The notes: generated by a model from the letters alone, not told the origin. DNA of 59,161 nt from Paenibacillus hunanensis (GCF_014645615.1 NZ_BMMB01000014.1:1-59161); one strand, 5' to 3'. Positions 27,743 through 38,176 are shown, counted from the first letter of the stretch. Translations and numbers: made by a program.

Positions 27743-29377
27743 TTATCTATTTATAATTTTCATTCGCTTCAATAAGGGTACCAGACGGCTGCCGATTTTG
27801 GGAAGGGCAGCTGCCTGCTGCTCGGTCATCAGTCTGGTACGGAACAAGCCGATCAGGAATAACGCTCCCCCGATAACCACACCGCCGCCAGCAATGATCA
27901 GCGACTCTAATCGTTCATGCATGCCGAGCCCGGTCAGCACAAGCTGCATCGACAGGAGCCAGACAAGCACGCCTGCACACATCACGACAGTTACGAGCAC
28001 CGGCTTGCCGATCATCTCACGCCATGATACCGGGAAGCGTGTTATTCGAATGAGCAGCAGTACATTGAGCACCGCAGCCAGGCTATACGCTACAATACCG
28101 GCAATAGCTGCACCATTAATACCGTAATGTGGCACCAGTATAATATTGAGCACTGCCTTGACCACAGTGGATAATAGCAGATGCACCGCCGGAGCACGCA
28201 CAGAACCAAGCCCTTGCAGTAGCGCTGCCGTCACAATCGATAAGGTAGCTCCGACACCGGTAAATGCCAGCCAGCGGATTGTATCGCTGCCTACAGCATC
28301 CTCATACAACATCACATCGATCGGCACGGCAAGCACAGCAATACCCGCAGAGGAAGCCAGACCAAGCAGCCAGAACCAGTTTACCGTCTGCTTCGTCTGA
28401 CTGCGAATCAAATCGTGCTGTTCTCTGACACGCGCATCCGTCAATGCTGGGATAAACAATACTGACATCGAGGTTGCCAGCATCGCCATCAGCTGCACCA
28501 GCGGAATGCCTCGATTATATATACCGAAGCGCACCATCGCCTCTGCTTCAGTCCAGCCATTCGCCTTGAGCAGACGCGGTACAGTGAATGTATCCACCAG
28601 ACTGATCAGCGGCGCTGACAGCGAGCCGAGGCAAATAGGCAGCGCATAGAGCAATAATGCCTTGAGCAGCGGCCAGACGGGCTGTTGCTCCTCCTGTAGC
28701 GTGATCGCTACATTATCGCGCGTGCGTCGCCGATGAAGCCACCAGTAGATCAGCATGACGAGTAAGCCTGCTGCACCACCTGCTGCCGAGCCAAATGTCG
28801 CCCCTGCTGCAATCCAGTCATCCGATGCGCTCAGACTATGCAGCCACAGCAGTAAAATAACCATGGCGGCAACACGTATGGTCTGCTCTGCCACCTGCGA
28901 CACCGCGGTTGGCATCATATCATGCATTCCCTGAAAATAACCGCGTAAGCCTGCCATAATGGGTACGAGCGGCAAGGCTAGCGCTGCACTGCGGATCGCT
29001 GGCTCGGTATGCATATTATCGATCCATGCTGCCAGGAGCGGCGCAGCCGCGTACATGATCGCTCCGCATACCAGTCCAAGGACGATGAGCATCCAGGATG
29101 ATACACGCAGCACACGTCGTGCACCGCCTGTTCTACCTGCCGCCATCTCTTCCGCTACAAAGCGCGATACCGCAGCCGGAAAGCCTGCTGTCGCAATCAG
29201 TAGCACCAGTGTATAAAACGGGTACACCGCATTATAAATGCCGAATACACCGTCACCGCCAATATTTTGCAGCGGAATTTTCTGAACCGTTCCAATTAGC
29301 TTGGATAATACTGCGGCCAGTACGAGGATAAAGGCGCCGCGTAACAGTCGCGATGACGGTGATGCTGTGTCTTTCAT
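27743..29377 (-). CDS. MOP-superfamily polysaccharide/lipid flippase-like membrane protein (YabM/SpoVB family)
   Basis: A 544-residue integral membrane protein with about 14 hydrophobic helices, of the MurJ/Wzx/SpoVB exporter superfamily (start region SKLIGTVQKIPLQNIGGDGVFGIYN). It occupies the yabM position before mazG, 18 nt upstream of it. SpoVB itself moves peptidoglycan precursors in sporulation; YabM has no firm role, so the substrate is open. In related genomes spoVT precedes it; here it follows prsA directly. Confidence 0.82.
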   Translation of the reverse strand: MKDTASPSSRLLRGAFILVLAAVLSKLIGTVQKIPLQNIGGDGVFGIYNAVYPFYTLVLLIATAGFPAAVSRFVAEEMAAGRTGGARRVLRVSSWMLIVLGLVCGAIMYAAAPLLAAWIDNMHTEPAIRSAALALPLVPIMAGLRGYFQGMHDMMPTAVSQVAEQTIRVAAMVILLLWLHSLSASDDWIAAGATFGSAAGGAAGLLVMLIYWWLHRRRTRDNVAITLQEEQQPVWPLLKALLLYALPICLGSLSAPLISLVDTFTVPRLLKANGWTEAEAMVRFGIYNRGIPLVQLMAMLATSMSVLFIPALTDARVREQHDLIRSQTKQTVNWFWLLGLASSAGIAVLAVPIDVMLYEDAVGSDTIRWLAFTGVGATLSIVTAALLQGLGSVRAPAVHLLLSTVVKAVLNIILVPHYGINGAAIAGIVAYSLAAVLNVLLLIRITRFPVSWREMIGKPVLVTVVMCAGVLVWLLSMQLVLTGLGMHERLESLIIAGGGVVIGGALFLIGLFRTRLMTEQQAAALPKIGSRLVPLLKRMKIINR

Positions 29378-29450
29378 TCATTCGGCCCTCCTTATGGCGG
29401 CATATACGTGTCGCCATGTTGCTTGTCTAATCCTATTAATAAATCACACA

Positions 29451-29478
29451 AAAATAGCGCGGATATCCGCGCTATTTT
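29451..29478 (-). terminator. prsA terminator
   Basis: A 28-nt perfect palindrome (AAAATAGCGCGGAT and its complement) ending in TTTT on both strands, about 45 nt beyond prsA. Confidence 0.8.
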
Positions 29479-29522
29479 CGGTCGTTCGATTGCATCCAGT
29501 TTCCATGCAGAATAGGATCTGC

Positions 29523-30638
29523 TTATTTGCTGCTGGAGCTGCCTTCTGTTGCTGTACCTTCGGTTGCATTGCTGCCACCCGTTGCGTCAGTGCCTGTACC
29601 TGTGGAAGCGCCAGCGCCTGCACCGGCTCCATCAGTAGCACCTTCTGCGGCACCTTCAACCTTAGGCAGGTTTTTGCTCTTAATCATTTTTGGAATTTCA
29701 GTCGCCATGTAGTTGCTGAAGTTTTGCGAAGCGAGCTGGGACTTGATGGTATCCTTCTCTTCGGTTGTCAGATCAGCAAATGACTTTTCTGTACGGGACT
29801 CTACTTTGATAATGTGGTAACCATAGTCTGTTTTGACTGGATTACCGATCACACCGATTTTTTGTTTCAGTGTTGCTTCTTTAAATTGCTCTACCCAGTT
29901 GCTGACAGGCTGGTTCTCATACAGACCGCCTTTGTCCTTGGAGCCTGGATCGTCCGAGTACTTTTTCGCGATTTCAGCAAAATCAGCGCCGCCATCCAGC
30001 TTCGCTTTGATTTCTTTTGCCAGTTTCAGCGCTTCTGCATCGGTACGTTTTGTTTTGCCATCTGCGCTTTGCAGACCGATCAGCACGTGACGTACGTTAG
30101 CTGTAGTGTACTCATCTTTATGAGAGTCAAAATATTTTTGCACATCGGCATCGGTAACCTTTTCCTTCATTACTTCGGAAGCGGTCAATGCGCGTGTCAT
30201 ATAATCCTTTACATCCTGCTCAGTCAGGTTCGATGTTTTCAGCATCTCTTGCAGCTGCTCAGGGTCAACGCTGGAGGTGAGCTGCTTGATCTGCTCATCT
30301 GCTTGCTTCGCGCCTGCTTCCTTAGCAGCCTGGCTCGCCTGATCTGCCAGTGATTTATAAGCGACTTCCTGCTGAAGCAGCAGGTCTCTATATTGATCCT
30401 GATCAAATGCTTGTGCATATTGTGGGGTCAAAAATTTCATCATGCTGACTTCTTTGTTGAACTCATTTTCAGTGATGGTGCCACCATCGTATTGAGCAAC
30501 AACCGGGCTGTTGTCCTTTTGCTGTTGTGTGGTGTCTGTTGCCTTCCCGTTGGTGCAAGCTGCTAACAGACTGATGCTAAGTACAGCTCCTGCTGTCAAA
30601 ACCGCTGTTTTGCGAGCAGCTTTTTTAATTGGCCACAT
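29523..30638 (-). CDS. prsA: foldase lipoprotein PrsA (parvulin)
   Basis: Folds secreted proteins on the outer face of the membrane. The signal peptide ends in the lipobox LLAAC with Cys28 as the lipidated residue. A SurA-like N-terminal part (50-150) precedes the parvulin domain (about 165-265, RHVLIGLQSADGK, SDDPGSKDKGGLYE). The last about 50 residues are a Gly/Ala/Thr/Ser low-complexity tail. It overlaps the mfd stop by 14 nt, and AAAGGGGG precedes its ATG. Confidence 0.92.
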   Translation of the reverse strand: MWPIKKAARKTAVLTAGAVLSISLLAACTNGKATDTTQQQKDNSPVVAQYDGGTITENEFNKEVSMMKFLTPQYAQAFDQDQYRDLLLQQEVAYKSLADQASQAAKEAGAKQADEQIKQLTSSVDPEQLQEMLKTSNLTEQDVKDYMTRALTASEVMKEKVTDADVQKYFDSHKDEYTTANVRHVLIGLQSADGKTKRTDAEALKLAKEIKAKLDGGADFAEIAKKYSDDPGSKDKGGLYENQPVSNWVEQFKEATLKQKIGVIGNPVKTDYGYHIIKVESRTEKSFADLTTEEKDTIKSQLASQNFSNYMATEIPKMIKSKNLPKVEGAAEGATDGAGAGAGASTGTGTDATGGSNATEGTATEGSSSSK

Positions 30639-33600
30639 TCTGTAGTTCCCCCTTTAATTTGTATGATTCCATCACGCCTTCAAGGAAACTGCACAGCAGC
30701 TCAAGAAGCTCGCGGTCGGTCAGGCCTTTACCTTTGACCTGAATGACCATGGTGGAACCCTGATTAAATTGTACACGCCTTTCGAAGCGATTGCCAACAT
30801 CGGATAATATCGGCATATCGAACGCCTTCTCCTGTCCCTCGTGGAACTTCAATTTCACATCGTCCCCCTGACGTGAAATCTGCTCGATACCATACCGTTT
30901 ACCATACAGCTTCAGACGTGCTACCTGCATCAGCTGGATCACTGCCTCAGGCAGCTCACCAAAGCGATCCAGCAGCTCGTCTTCCAGCTCGGCAATATCG
31001 TCGAAGGAAGAGACAGCAGCAACCTTTTTGTAAATTTCTATTTTTTGGATACTATCATAAATGTAATCCGATGGCAAATAGGCATCGATTGACAGATCAA
31101 TCGTCGTATTCCAGTCATTCGCCTTCAGATCCTGCTCGCCCAGCATCGTCACCTTACGCTTCTGAATCTCCTCAGCCAGCATCTGCGAATACAGATCAAA
31201 ACCGACCGATGCGATAAAGCCAGATTGCTCCGCACCAAGCAGGTTACCTGCGCCACGAATCGACAGATCTCGCATGGCGATTTTGAAGCCAGAGCCAAGC
31301 TCCGTAAACTCCTTAATCGATTGCAGCCGCTTCTCTGCTACCTCGGTTAGCACCTTATCGCGCTGATACGTAAAGTAAGCATAAGCGATTCGATTAGAAC
31401 GCCCGACTCGGCCTCTAAGCTGATACAGCTGTGATAGACCCATCTTGTCAGCATCATGCACGATGAGCGTATTCACGTTTGGAATATCGACGCCTGTCTC
31501 GATAATACTTGTGCTGACGAGTACATCGAACTCCCCATCCAGGAAGTCGAGAATAGCCTTCTCCAGCTCCTGCTCGGACATCTGTCCGTGACCAACAGCG
31601 ACACGCGCCTCTGGCACCAGCTCGGAAATGTGAGCTGCCATTTCATGAATGCCCTGTACCTTATTATACAAATAGTACACCTGTCCGCCGCGATTCAGCT
31701 CGCGCTCTACCGCTTCACGTACAAGGGTCGGGCTATGCTCTACCACATACGTTTGTACCGGGAAACGATTTTCCGGTGGTGTCTCGATAACGGATAGATC
31801 ACGCACGCCGAGCATCGACATATGCAGCGTACGCGGAATCGGCGTCGCTGTTAGTGTGAGCACGTCTACGTTCGTTTTCAGACGCTTCAGCTTCTCCTTA
31901 TGCGATACGCCAAAGCGCTGCTCCTCATCAACGATCAGCAAGCCCAGATCCTTGAAAATCAGATCCTGTGATAGCAGGCGGTGTGTGCCGATAACGACAT
32001 CGATCGTACCCTGCTTCAAGCCCTTGATCGTATCATTTTGCTCCTTACGCGTACGGAAGCGGCTCAGTACGCCGATGTTAAATGGATACTCCGCAAAGCG
32101 CTCGCGGAACGTCTCATAATGTTGCTGTGCCAGAATTGTCGTTGGCACGAGCACGGCTACCTGCTTACCCTCAATCGCTGCCTTGAACGCCGCACGAATC
32201 GCCACCTCGGTTTTACCGTAGCCCACATCACCGCATAGCAGACGATCCATCGGACGATTTTTCTCCATATCGCCCTTGATCTCGTCGATCGCACGCAACT
32301 GGTCACGCGTCTCATCGTACGGGAATGTATTTTCAAACTCATGCTGCTCATTCGTATCCTTCTCAAATGCATAGCCTGGCGCCGCCTGACGCTCGGCATA
32401 CAGCTTGATCAGGTCATCCGCAATATCCTGTACAGATGAACGAACTTTATTTTTCACCCGTGTCCATTCATTACCGCCCAGCTTGTATACCTTCGGCTCC
32501 TTTTCCTCCGAACCGACATACTTCTGGATCAGATCAATCTGCTCAATCGGTACGGACAGCTTATCGCCACCTGCATACATAATATGCATGTAATCCTTAT
32601 GGATACCGCCGACCTCAAGCGTACCGATTCCCATATATTTACCGATACCATGATTCTGGTGTACGACATAATCGCCAACCTTGAGCTCAGTATAGCTACG
32701 AATACGTTCAGCATTATCGACATTTTTGCCGACCTTGCGCACTTTACGCTGTTTTTTTGAGAACATTTCGCCCTCGGTAATGACAGCGAGGTGAATCGAT
32801 GGCAGCTCAAAGCCGGATTGCAGATTACCATCCATCATAATCGGCGTTTCGATATCATAGTCATCCAGTACACGGCGCACGCGCTCCATGCGTTCCTCAC
32901 CGCTTGCCACCATGATGACCTTGGTGCCGGACTTTTTCCAGCGTTCCATTTCCGATTTGAGTACATTCATCTGTCCGTGGAAATCCTGCATCGTGCGGCT
33001 AACCACGTTCACGATATTGCCTGGCTGTACATGTGGCACCTGACGCAGGAAGACCGACATCCAGAGCGTCTGACGACCACTGCGGTACATCACATCATCC
33101 GTGTGTCCTGCTAGCTCCAGATTCGGTAAGCTTTTGCCATTTTGCAGCAAATGCATATCCCATTCGCTCTCATCGCGTTCCAGTTGCTTCGCCGTCTCTA
33201 ATAGACGCGCAGGCTCCTCCATCACAATGACCGTATCCTCTGGCAAATAATCATACAGTGTCGCCTTTTCGGGATAGAGCAGAGAAATATACTTGTACAT
33301 CTCCGGGAAATACACATGCTGACGCAGCAGCTCCATCTCGCGACCAATCTCTTCACGCAGTCTTGCCTTCGCCTGACGATCGCTCATCTTCTCGATCTGC
33401 ATTTCCAGACGCGCAGCGATCTGATCGGCTGCCTGACGCATACGATCCTGATCCGCAATAATCTCACGGCATGGCAAAATCGTTACCGATTTCACTTTAT
33501 CAATCGAACGCTGATCATCTGGATCAAAGGTACGGATCGAATCAATCTCATCATCGAACAGCTCAATCCGATAAGCCAGATTCGTCGTCACCGGATAAAA

Positions 33601-34149
33601 GTCGATAATCCCACCGCGCACGCTCATCTCACCACGCGACTCTACACGCTCTACGCGCTCATAGCCCAGCTCGATCATACGCTTGAGGAAGGCTTCCAGC
33701 TCCAGCGTGCCGCCATCCTCCAGCACAATCTTCGCCCCTGCAATCGTCTCGCGCGCAGGCAAATAACGCCGTACCCCCGAAAATGGCACGACAATCACAC
33801 CACGGAAGCCAGCTGCACACTGGGTTAGCACATCCAGACGCTGAGCCAGCGTCTCCGGGCTGGAAATCGCACTTTCCGCTGCGACCAGCTCATTAGCAGG
33901 ATAGAGCAGCACCTGCTCTGGCGTAAGCGCTTCCTGCAAATCTTCCGCAATCTTATGTGCATGGAACATATTATGTGTAACGACCAGAATCGGTCGCTGT
34001 GTCTCATGGTACAGACTCGCAATCAGCAAATGCCGGGCAGAGCCAGACAAGCCGGATACGAGCTGCTCCTTCATCCCGGACAAAATTCCATCTTTTACAG
34101 AGCCAAAGTCCTGATCCTTGGCTAACGTCTCAATCAAAGTGTGTAACAA
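30625..34149 (-). CDS. mfd: transcription-repair coupling factor Mfd
   Basis: Removes stalled RNA polymerase and recruits UvrA. The 1174 residues hold the UvrB-like N-terminal part, an RNA-polymerase-interaction domain (VHQNHGIGKYMGI region near 490), a RecG-like translocase with Walker A GDVGYGKTE (about 634) and DEEQ box, and a C-terminal regulatory domain. The start is TTG at 34149 with GAGGTG upstream. In B. subtilis and Paenibacillus the fin gene lies between pth and mfd; it is absent here. Confidence 0.97.
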   Translation of the reverse strand: MLHTLIETLAKDQDFGSVKDGILSGMKEQLVSGLSGSARHLLIASLYHETQRPILVVTHNMFHAHKIAEDLQEALTPEQVLLYPANELVAAESAISSPETLAQRLDVLTQCAAGFRGVIVVPFSGVRRYLPARETIAGAKIVLEDGGTLELEAFLKRMIELGYERVERVESRGEMSVRGGIIDFYPVTTNLAYRIELFDDEIDSIRTFDPDDQRSIDKVKSVTILPCREIIADQDRMRQAADQIAARLEMQIEKMSDRQAKARLREEIGREMELLRQHVYFPEMYKYISLLYPEKATLYDYLPEDTVIVMEEPARLLETAKQLERDESEWDMHLLQNGKSLPNLELAGHTDDVMYRSGRQTLWMSVFLRQVPHVQPGNIVNVVSRTMQDFHGQMNVLKSEMERWKKSGTKVIMVASGEERMERVRRVLDDYDIETPIMMDGNLQSGFELPSIHLAVITEGEMFSKKQRKVRKVGKNVDNAERIRSYTELKVGDYVVHQNHGIGKYMGIGTLEVGGIHKDYMHIMYAGGDKLSVPIEQIDLIQKYVGSEEKEPKVYKLGGNEWTRVKNKVRSSVQDIADDLIKLYAERQAAPGYAFEKDTNEQHEFENTFPYDETRDQLRAIDEIKGDMEKNRPMDRLLCGDVGYGKTEVAIRAAFKAAIEGKQVAVLVPTTILAQQHYETFRERFAEYPFNIGVLSRFRTRKEQNDTIKGLKQGTIDVVIGTHRLLSQDLIFKDLGLLIVDEEQRFGVSHKEKLKRLKTNVDVLTLTATPIPRTLHMSMLGVRDLSVIETPPENRFPVQTYVVEHSPTLVREAVERELNRGGQVYYLYNKVQGIHEMAAHISELVPEARVAVGHGQMSEQELEKAILDFLDGEFDVLVSTSIIETGVDIPNVNTLIVHDADKMGLSQLYQLRGRVGRSNRIAYAYFTYQRDKVLTEVAEKRLQSIKEFTELGSGFKIAMRDLSIRGAGNLLGAEQSGFIASVGFDLYSQMLAEEIQKRKVTMLGEQDLKANDWNTTIDLSIDAYLPSDYIYDSIQKIEIYKKVAAVSSFDDIAELEDELLDRFGELPEAVIQLMQVARLKLYGKRYGIEQISRQGDDVKLKFHEGQEKAFDMPILSDVGNRFERRVQFNQGSTMVIQVKGKGLTDRELLELLCSFLEGVMESYKLKGELQNVAN

Positions 34150-34299
34150 AGCGGCACCTCACTTATCCTCAGGTCAAAATCAAATCTATGCTGTACTTCC
34201 GCCTATCAGCGAAAATGTGAATATATAGACATTACGATGCACAAACGACACAACGGTAAAACGACAAACCGGTTTGAACTTCGGTTTGCCTACAAACAA

Positions 34300-34338
34300 C
34301 CGCCTTCTTCACCCGCAAAAACAGGATGTGGAAGGCGG
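34300..34338 (-). terminator. possible pth terminator
   Basis: Eight-bp stem CCGCCTTC / GAAGGCGG with a 23-nt loop, about 60 nt after pth, followed by TTGTTTG on the minus strand. A second inverted repeat (AAACCG/CGGTTT) is adjacent at 34266-34288. The T run is weak. Confidence 0.5.
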
Positions 34339-34395
34339 TACTTATGGAGTTATCGTGTAAAATTTACAATTCTTATAGCAATTCTTATTATATCA

Positions 34396-34956
34396 TTACC
34401 CATTAAACTTAGCCATTGTCTGCTCAAACGTATGTTTTAAACTAAATTCGATCGCATCGCAGGTAGCTTCGATCATATCGTCGAGTAATTCCTTTTCTTT
34501 TTTCGGAAAAGGGGACAGTACATAATCGACGATCGCATGCCCTGGCTCCGGTCTGGAGATACCCATCCGAATGCGGTCAAACTCCTGTGTACCGGTATGC
34601 TGAATGATCGATTTGATTCCGTTATGACCACCGGCACTGCCTTTGTAGCGCAGACGAATCTTGCCGGTTTCTGTATCCATATCATCATACACGACGATCA
34701 GATCCTCCAGCGCTACCTTGTAATAGTCCATATATGAACGTACCGCTTCACCGGACAGATTCATATACGTCATCGGCTTAATCAGTACAACCTTCACTCC
34801 ACCGATATGGCCTTCGCCAATCAGCGACTTGCTTTTGCTTTGACTAATGGAAATGCCGTGGCGATCCGCCAGCCGATCCAGCGCCATAAAACCCACATTG
34901 TGGCGTGTCTTGGCATATTCGGAGCCCGGATTTCCCAGCCCAACAATCCATTTCAT
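34396..34956 (-). CDS. pth: peptidyl-tRNA hydrolase
   Basis: Recycles prematurely released peptidyl-tRNA. The 186 residues match the family: the N9 region GLGNPGSEYAKTRHNVGF with catalytic His19, and the conserved GSAGGHNGIKSII stretch. Called spoVC in B. subtilis, but it is a general housekeeping enzyme. GAGGAAC precedes the ATG. Confidence 0.97.
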   Translation of the reverse strand: MKWIVGLGNPGSEYAKTRHNVGFMALDRLADRHGISISQSKSKSLIGEGHIGGVKVVLIKPMTYMNLSGEAVRSYMDYYKVALEDLIVVYDDMDTETGKIRLRYKGSAGGHNGIKSIIQHTGTQEFDRIRMGISRPEPGHAIVDYVLSPFPKKEKELLDDMIEATCDAIEFSLKHTFEQTMAKFNG

Positions 34957-35196
34957 CGTCGTATGTTCCTCTTTTCAGTAAAATATCGGTTTGCTTTATT
35001 TATATACTACTAGCCTGCGTACTCGCCACTTTACCTCCTTGTTGCACTGTAAAAGGGAGTAGCAGAACGCTCAAATAGAATGTCCTGTGCAGGAACGTTT
35101 ATTTTTTGTTAAAATTGGTTTACATTGTTCAACAGGTACACCCGCGCGATGGATGCCTCATCCCGGTCTGCATTCCAGCACAAGGAGGACATCAGC

Positions 35197-35397
35197 ATGT
35201 ATACCTTCGGGCAGCAATTGCTGAAAAATCGCCATTTCTATGATCATTTCCGGCAAGAAATGCCTGTCCAGGTTTACCGTCATGGCATTCCTGTCGATAT
35301 TGGACTGATTACCGCCTATGATCACCAGTTTATTGAGATGAACCGTGTGCTATATCATCGTCAGCGTCATACCTTCATCTCAAGACCCGGCTATTGA
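35197..35397 (+). CDS. small protein of unknown function
   Basis: A 66-residue plus-strand ORF with an excellent ribosome site (AAGGAGG, 8 nt before the ATG at 35197). It is rich in His, Tyr, Phe and Arg (RHFYDHF, VLYHRQRHTF) and has no membrane segment or cysteine; the net charge is basic. The frame is open upstream to 35125, but that part looks random. It ends just before a terminator shared with prs and is one of the few plus-strand genes here. I do not recognise a family with confidence; a Paenibacillus-restricted protein is likely. Confidence 0.65.
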   Translation: MYTFGQQLLKNRHFYDHFRQEMPVQVYRHGIPVDIGLITAYDHQFIEMNRVLYHRQRHTFISRPGY

Positions 35398-35430
35398 CGA
35401 TGCCGGATGATTCCAAGCAGATACGCCGAT

Positions 35431-35466
35431 AAGGGTTACTTGCCTCTCACAGAGGAAGTAACCCTT
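35431..35466. terminator. bidirectional terminator between prs and the small plus-strand gene
   Basis: An extended hairpin: 11-bp outer stem AAGGGTTACTT / AAGTAACCCTT and inner CCTCT / AGAGG with a 3-nt loop. It serves convergent genes. Confidence 0.88.
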
Positions 35467-35483
35467 CTTGCATAACTGGATTA

Positions 35484-36437
35484 TTATTCGATTTCGAACA
35501 GTTTACTGATGGACAGCTCTTCGTGAACACGAATGATCGCTTCGCCCATAAGCGGCGCTACCGACAGCACTTTAAGCTTGCTGGTCGGATTCGGATGTGT
35601 GATCGGAATGGTATCCGTCACGATCACTTCCTTGAGCGGTGAATTTTCCAGACGATCCATCGCTGGGCCAGACAATACAGGGTGTGTACAGCAAGCGTAC
35701 ACTTCCTTCACGCCACCCTCGATCAGTGCGTTCGCACCGAGTACGATCGTACCGGCAGTATCGATAATATCGTCTACCAGAATGGCAGTCTTGCCTTCGA
35801 TGTTACCGATGATGTTCATAACTTCACTCACGTTCGGCTCTGGACGACGTTTGTCGATAATCGCCAGTGGAGCGCTGAGCAGATCAGCCAGCTTACGCGC
35901 ACGAACCACACCACCGTGGTCAGGCGATACGACAACTGGATTCTCGATTTGCTTGGAGCGGAAGTATTGTGCCAGAATTGGCACGCCGAGCAGATGATCC
36001 ACCGGAATATCGAAGAATCCCTGGATCTGCATTGCGTGCAGGTCCATAGCAATTACACGATGGGCGCCTGCTTTTTCAATCAGATTAGCAACCAGCTTCG
36101 CCGTGATTGGATCACGGGAACGGGCTTTACGGTCTTGACGTGCATAACCGTAGTACGGAATAACAACGTTGATGCTTTTCGCAGAAGCACGCTTCAGTGC
36201 ATCTACCATAACGAGCAGCTCCATCAGGTTATCATTGACCGGAGCACAGGTGGACTGAATCACATACACATGACAACCGCGCACGCTCTCGGACAGCTTC
36301 ACCTGAATCTCGCCATCACTAAAACTGGTCGTGTGCGACTCGCCCATCGGAATACCGATATAATCGGCAATTTGTCCCGCCAGCTTGGGGTTGGAATTAC
36401 AAGTGAAAATCTTTAATTTGGAATCACAATAAGTCAT
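35484..36437 (-). CDS. prs: ribose-phosphate pyrophosphokinase
   Basis: Makes PRPP from ribose 5-phosphate and ATP, feeding hpt, nadC, purine, pyrimidine and histidine pathways. The 317 residues show the family blocks GCHVYVIQST, YGYARQDRKARSRDPIT, SPDHGGVVRAR and the PRPP loop VDDIIDTAGT. GGAGGG precedes the ATG. It follows glmU as in B. subtilis. Confidence 0.97.
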   Translation of the reverse strand: MTYCDSKLKIFTCNSNPKLAGQIADYIGIPMGESHTTSFSDGEIQVKLSESVRGCHVYVIQSTCAPVNDNLMELLVMVDALKRASAKSINVVIPYYGYARQDRKARSRDPITAKLVANLIEKAGAHRVIAMDLHAMQIQGFFDIPVDHLLGVPILAQYFRSKQIENPVVVSPDHGGVVRARKLADLLSAPLAIIDKRRPEPNVSEVMNIIGNIEGKTAILVDDIIDTAGTIVLGANALIEGGVKEVYACCTHPVLSGPAMDRLENSPLKEVIVTDTIPITHPNPTSKLKVLSVAPLMGEAIIRVHEELSISKLFEIE

Positions 36438-36617
36438 AATGGTTAAAACCCTCCGTGGTGGTTCATTGGAATGCTCATCAGCTCGGCTTATGTCTCTATA
36501 TTCGCTCTTGATTTGCGTTTGGCCATTAGTTCGATACGATTATTCAACAAGCATTGTGCACTACATATTATATAATAATTTGTCAGCGAATAGGGCATTT
36601 TGTTCGCGATTCAGTAA

Positions 36618-38012
36618 TTATTTGTTTTGTTCCTTCATTGCTTTCGCTTTTGCACGGATTTTATCCGCATAACCGGCTTTGTTTTCCTGACGCGCACGTG
36701 CAATAGCCAGATCATTTTCCTTCACATCGCCTGTAATTGTCGAGCCTGCAACGACATAAGCTCCCTTACCGATGCGTACCGGTGCAATCAGGTTGGAGTT
36801 GCTGCCAATAAACACATCATCCTCGATGATCGTTTTGAATTTGTTATAGCCATCGTAGTTCGCTGTGATCGCACCACAACCGATATTTACGCCTGCGCCT
36901 ACCTCAGCATCTCCTACATAGCTCAGATGCGGAACCTTGGAGCCATGACCAATTTTCGCATTTTTCAGCTCGACAAAGTCGCCTACCTTCACTTCATCTG
37001 CCAGCTCTGTGCCTGGACGCAGATAAGCAAACGGCCCCACATTCACAGCGTTGCCCACTTTCGCTTCCGCTGCAATCGATTGACGAATCGTTGTGCCATT
37101 TCCTACGACAGAATTATCGATCTCTGTGTTCGGGCCGATGATGCAATCTTCACCGATTACGGTATTGCCTTTCAACATCGTACCGGGATACAGAATCGTA
37201 TCCGAACCGATCTCTACATCTGCACCAATATACGTAGATGCCTTGTCGATGATCGTTACACCGTTCAGCATATGCTTTTTCGCCAGACGCTCACGCATAA
37301 ATCCTTCTGCCTCAGACAATGCGACACGATCATTCACACCGATCGATTCTGCCAGATCCAGTGTCTCATACGCAGCAACACGCTTACCGTCAGCATGTAG
37401 AATGCGGATGCAGTCAGTCAAATAGTATTCGCCCTGTGCATTGTTGTTATCGATTTTGGATAATGCATCAAACAGCAGCTTGTTATCAAAGCAGTACGTA
37501 CCTGTGTTGATTTCTTTTGTCAACAGCTCTTCCGGTGTACCGTCCTTTTGCTCGACGATCTTCGTTACGCCGCCGTCCTCGCCGCGGATAATACGACCAT
37601 AGCCAGTCGGATCGTCCATCGAAGCTGTCAAAATGCTCACTGCTGCACTCTCACTCTGATGATGTGCAATCAATTGCTCCAGCGTCTCAGGTGTAACGAG
37701 CGGTGTATCACCACAGATGACGATTGTAATTCCTTCTTCATTACCGATCATCGGCTCTGCCTGACGTACCGCATGACCTGTTCCAAGCTGCTCACTTTGC
37801 AGTGCATATTCCGCACGATCGCCCAGATAGCCTTTAACAGCCTCAGCACCGTGACCTACAATAACTACACTACGCTCACAACCGATACGCTGAATCGAAT
37901 CCAGCACATGACCGACCATAGGCTTTCCGCATACAGGATGCAGCACCTTATACAGCTTGGACTTCATGCGTTTTCCTTTGCCTGCTGCCAGTACAATCGC
38001 TAATCTTTTCAA
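36618..38012 (-). CDS. glmU: bifunctional UDP-N-acetylglucosamine pyrophosphorylase / glucosamine-1-phosphate acetyltransferase
   Basis: Makes UDP-GlcNAc for peptidoglycan. The N-terminal uridyltransferase starts with LAAGKGKRM (about 8-16); the C-terminal half is a left-handed beta-helix of hexapeptide repeats with the acetyltransferase site (LRPGTELADEVKVG onward). It has 464 residues, the usual length. The start is TTG at 38012 with GGAGG upstream. It is followed by prs. Confidence 0.97.
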   Translation of the reverse strand: MKRLAIVLAAGKGKRMKSKLYKVLHPVCGKPMVGHVLDSIQRIGCERSVVIVGHGAEAVKGYLGDRAEYALQSEQLGTGHAVRQAEPMIGNEEGITIVICGDTPLVTPETLEQLIAHHQSESAAVSILTASMDDPTGYGRIIRGEDGGVTKIVEQKDGTPEELLTKEINTGTYCFDNKLLFDALSKIDNNNAQGEYYLTDCIRILHADGKRVAAYETLDLAESIGVNDRVALSEAEGFMRERLAKKHMLNGVTIIDKASTYIGADVEIGSDTILYPGTMLKGNTVIGEDCIIGPNTEIDNSVVGNGTTIRQSIAAEAKVGNAVNVGPFAYLRPGTELADEVKVGDFVELKNAKIGHGSKVPHLSYVGDAEVGAGVNIGCGAITANYDGYNKFKTIIEDDVFIGSNSNLIAPVRIGKGAYVVAGSTITGDVKENDLAIARARQENKAGYADKIRAKAKAMKEQNK

Positions 38013-38127
38013 AATAGTTGTCCCTCCATCGATGGAATGTATGATGATAGCTTCAAGCCTTGTATATGTGTACTTTCATTTCATATTCCGCAAAAAACTC
38101 CATACTGAATATATCTTATTCCGGGCA

Positions 38128-38176
38128 AAAAGAAAAGGGAGCCACAGCTCTCGCTCCAGTGGCTCCCTTTTCTTTT
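38128..38176 (-). terminator. spoVG terminator
   Basis: An 18-bp perfect stem (AAAAGAAAAGGGAGCCAC with its complement) and 13-nt loop, about 30 nt past spoVG. One of the strongest hairpins in the window. Confidence 0.9.

Noticed and set aside
35000..35029. Nine-codon GTG-started frame with a strong AAGGAGG upstream of pth
   Set aside because: Spacing to the GTG is short and the peptide has no stop-proximal regulatory structure; too small to support.
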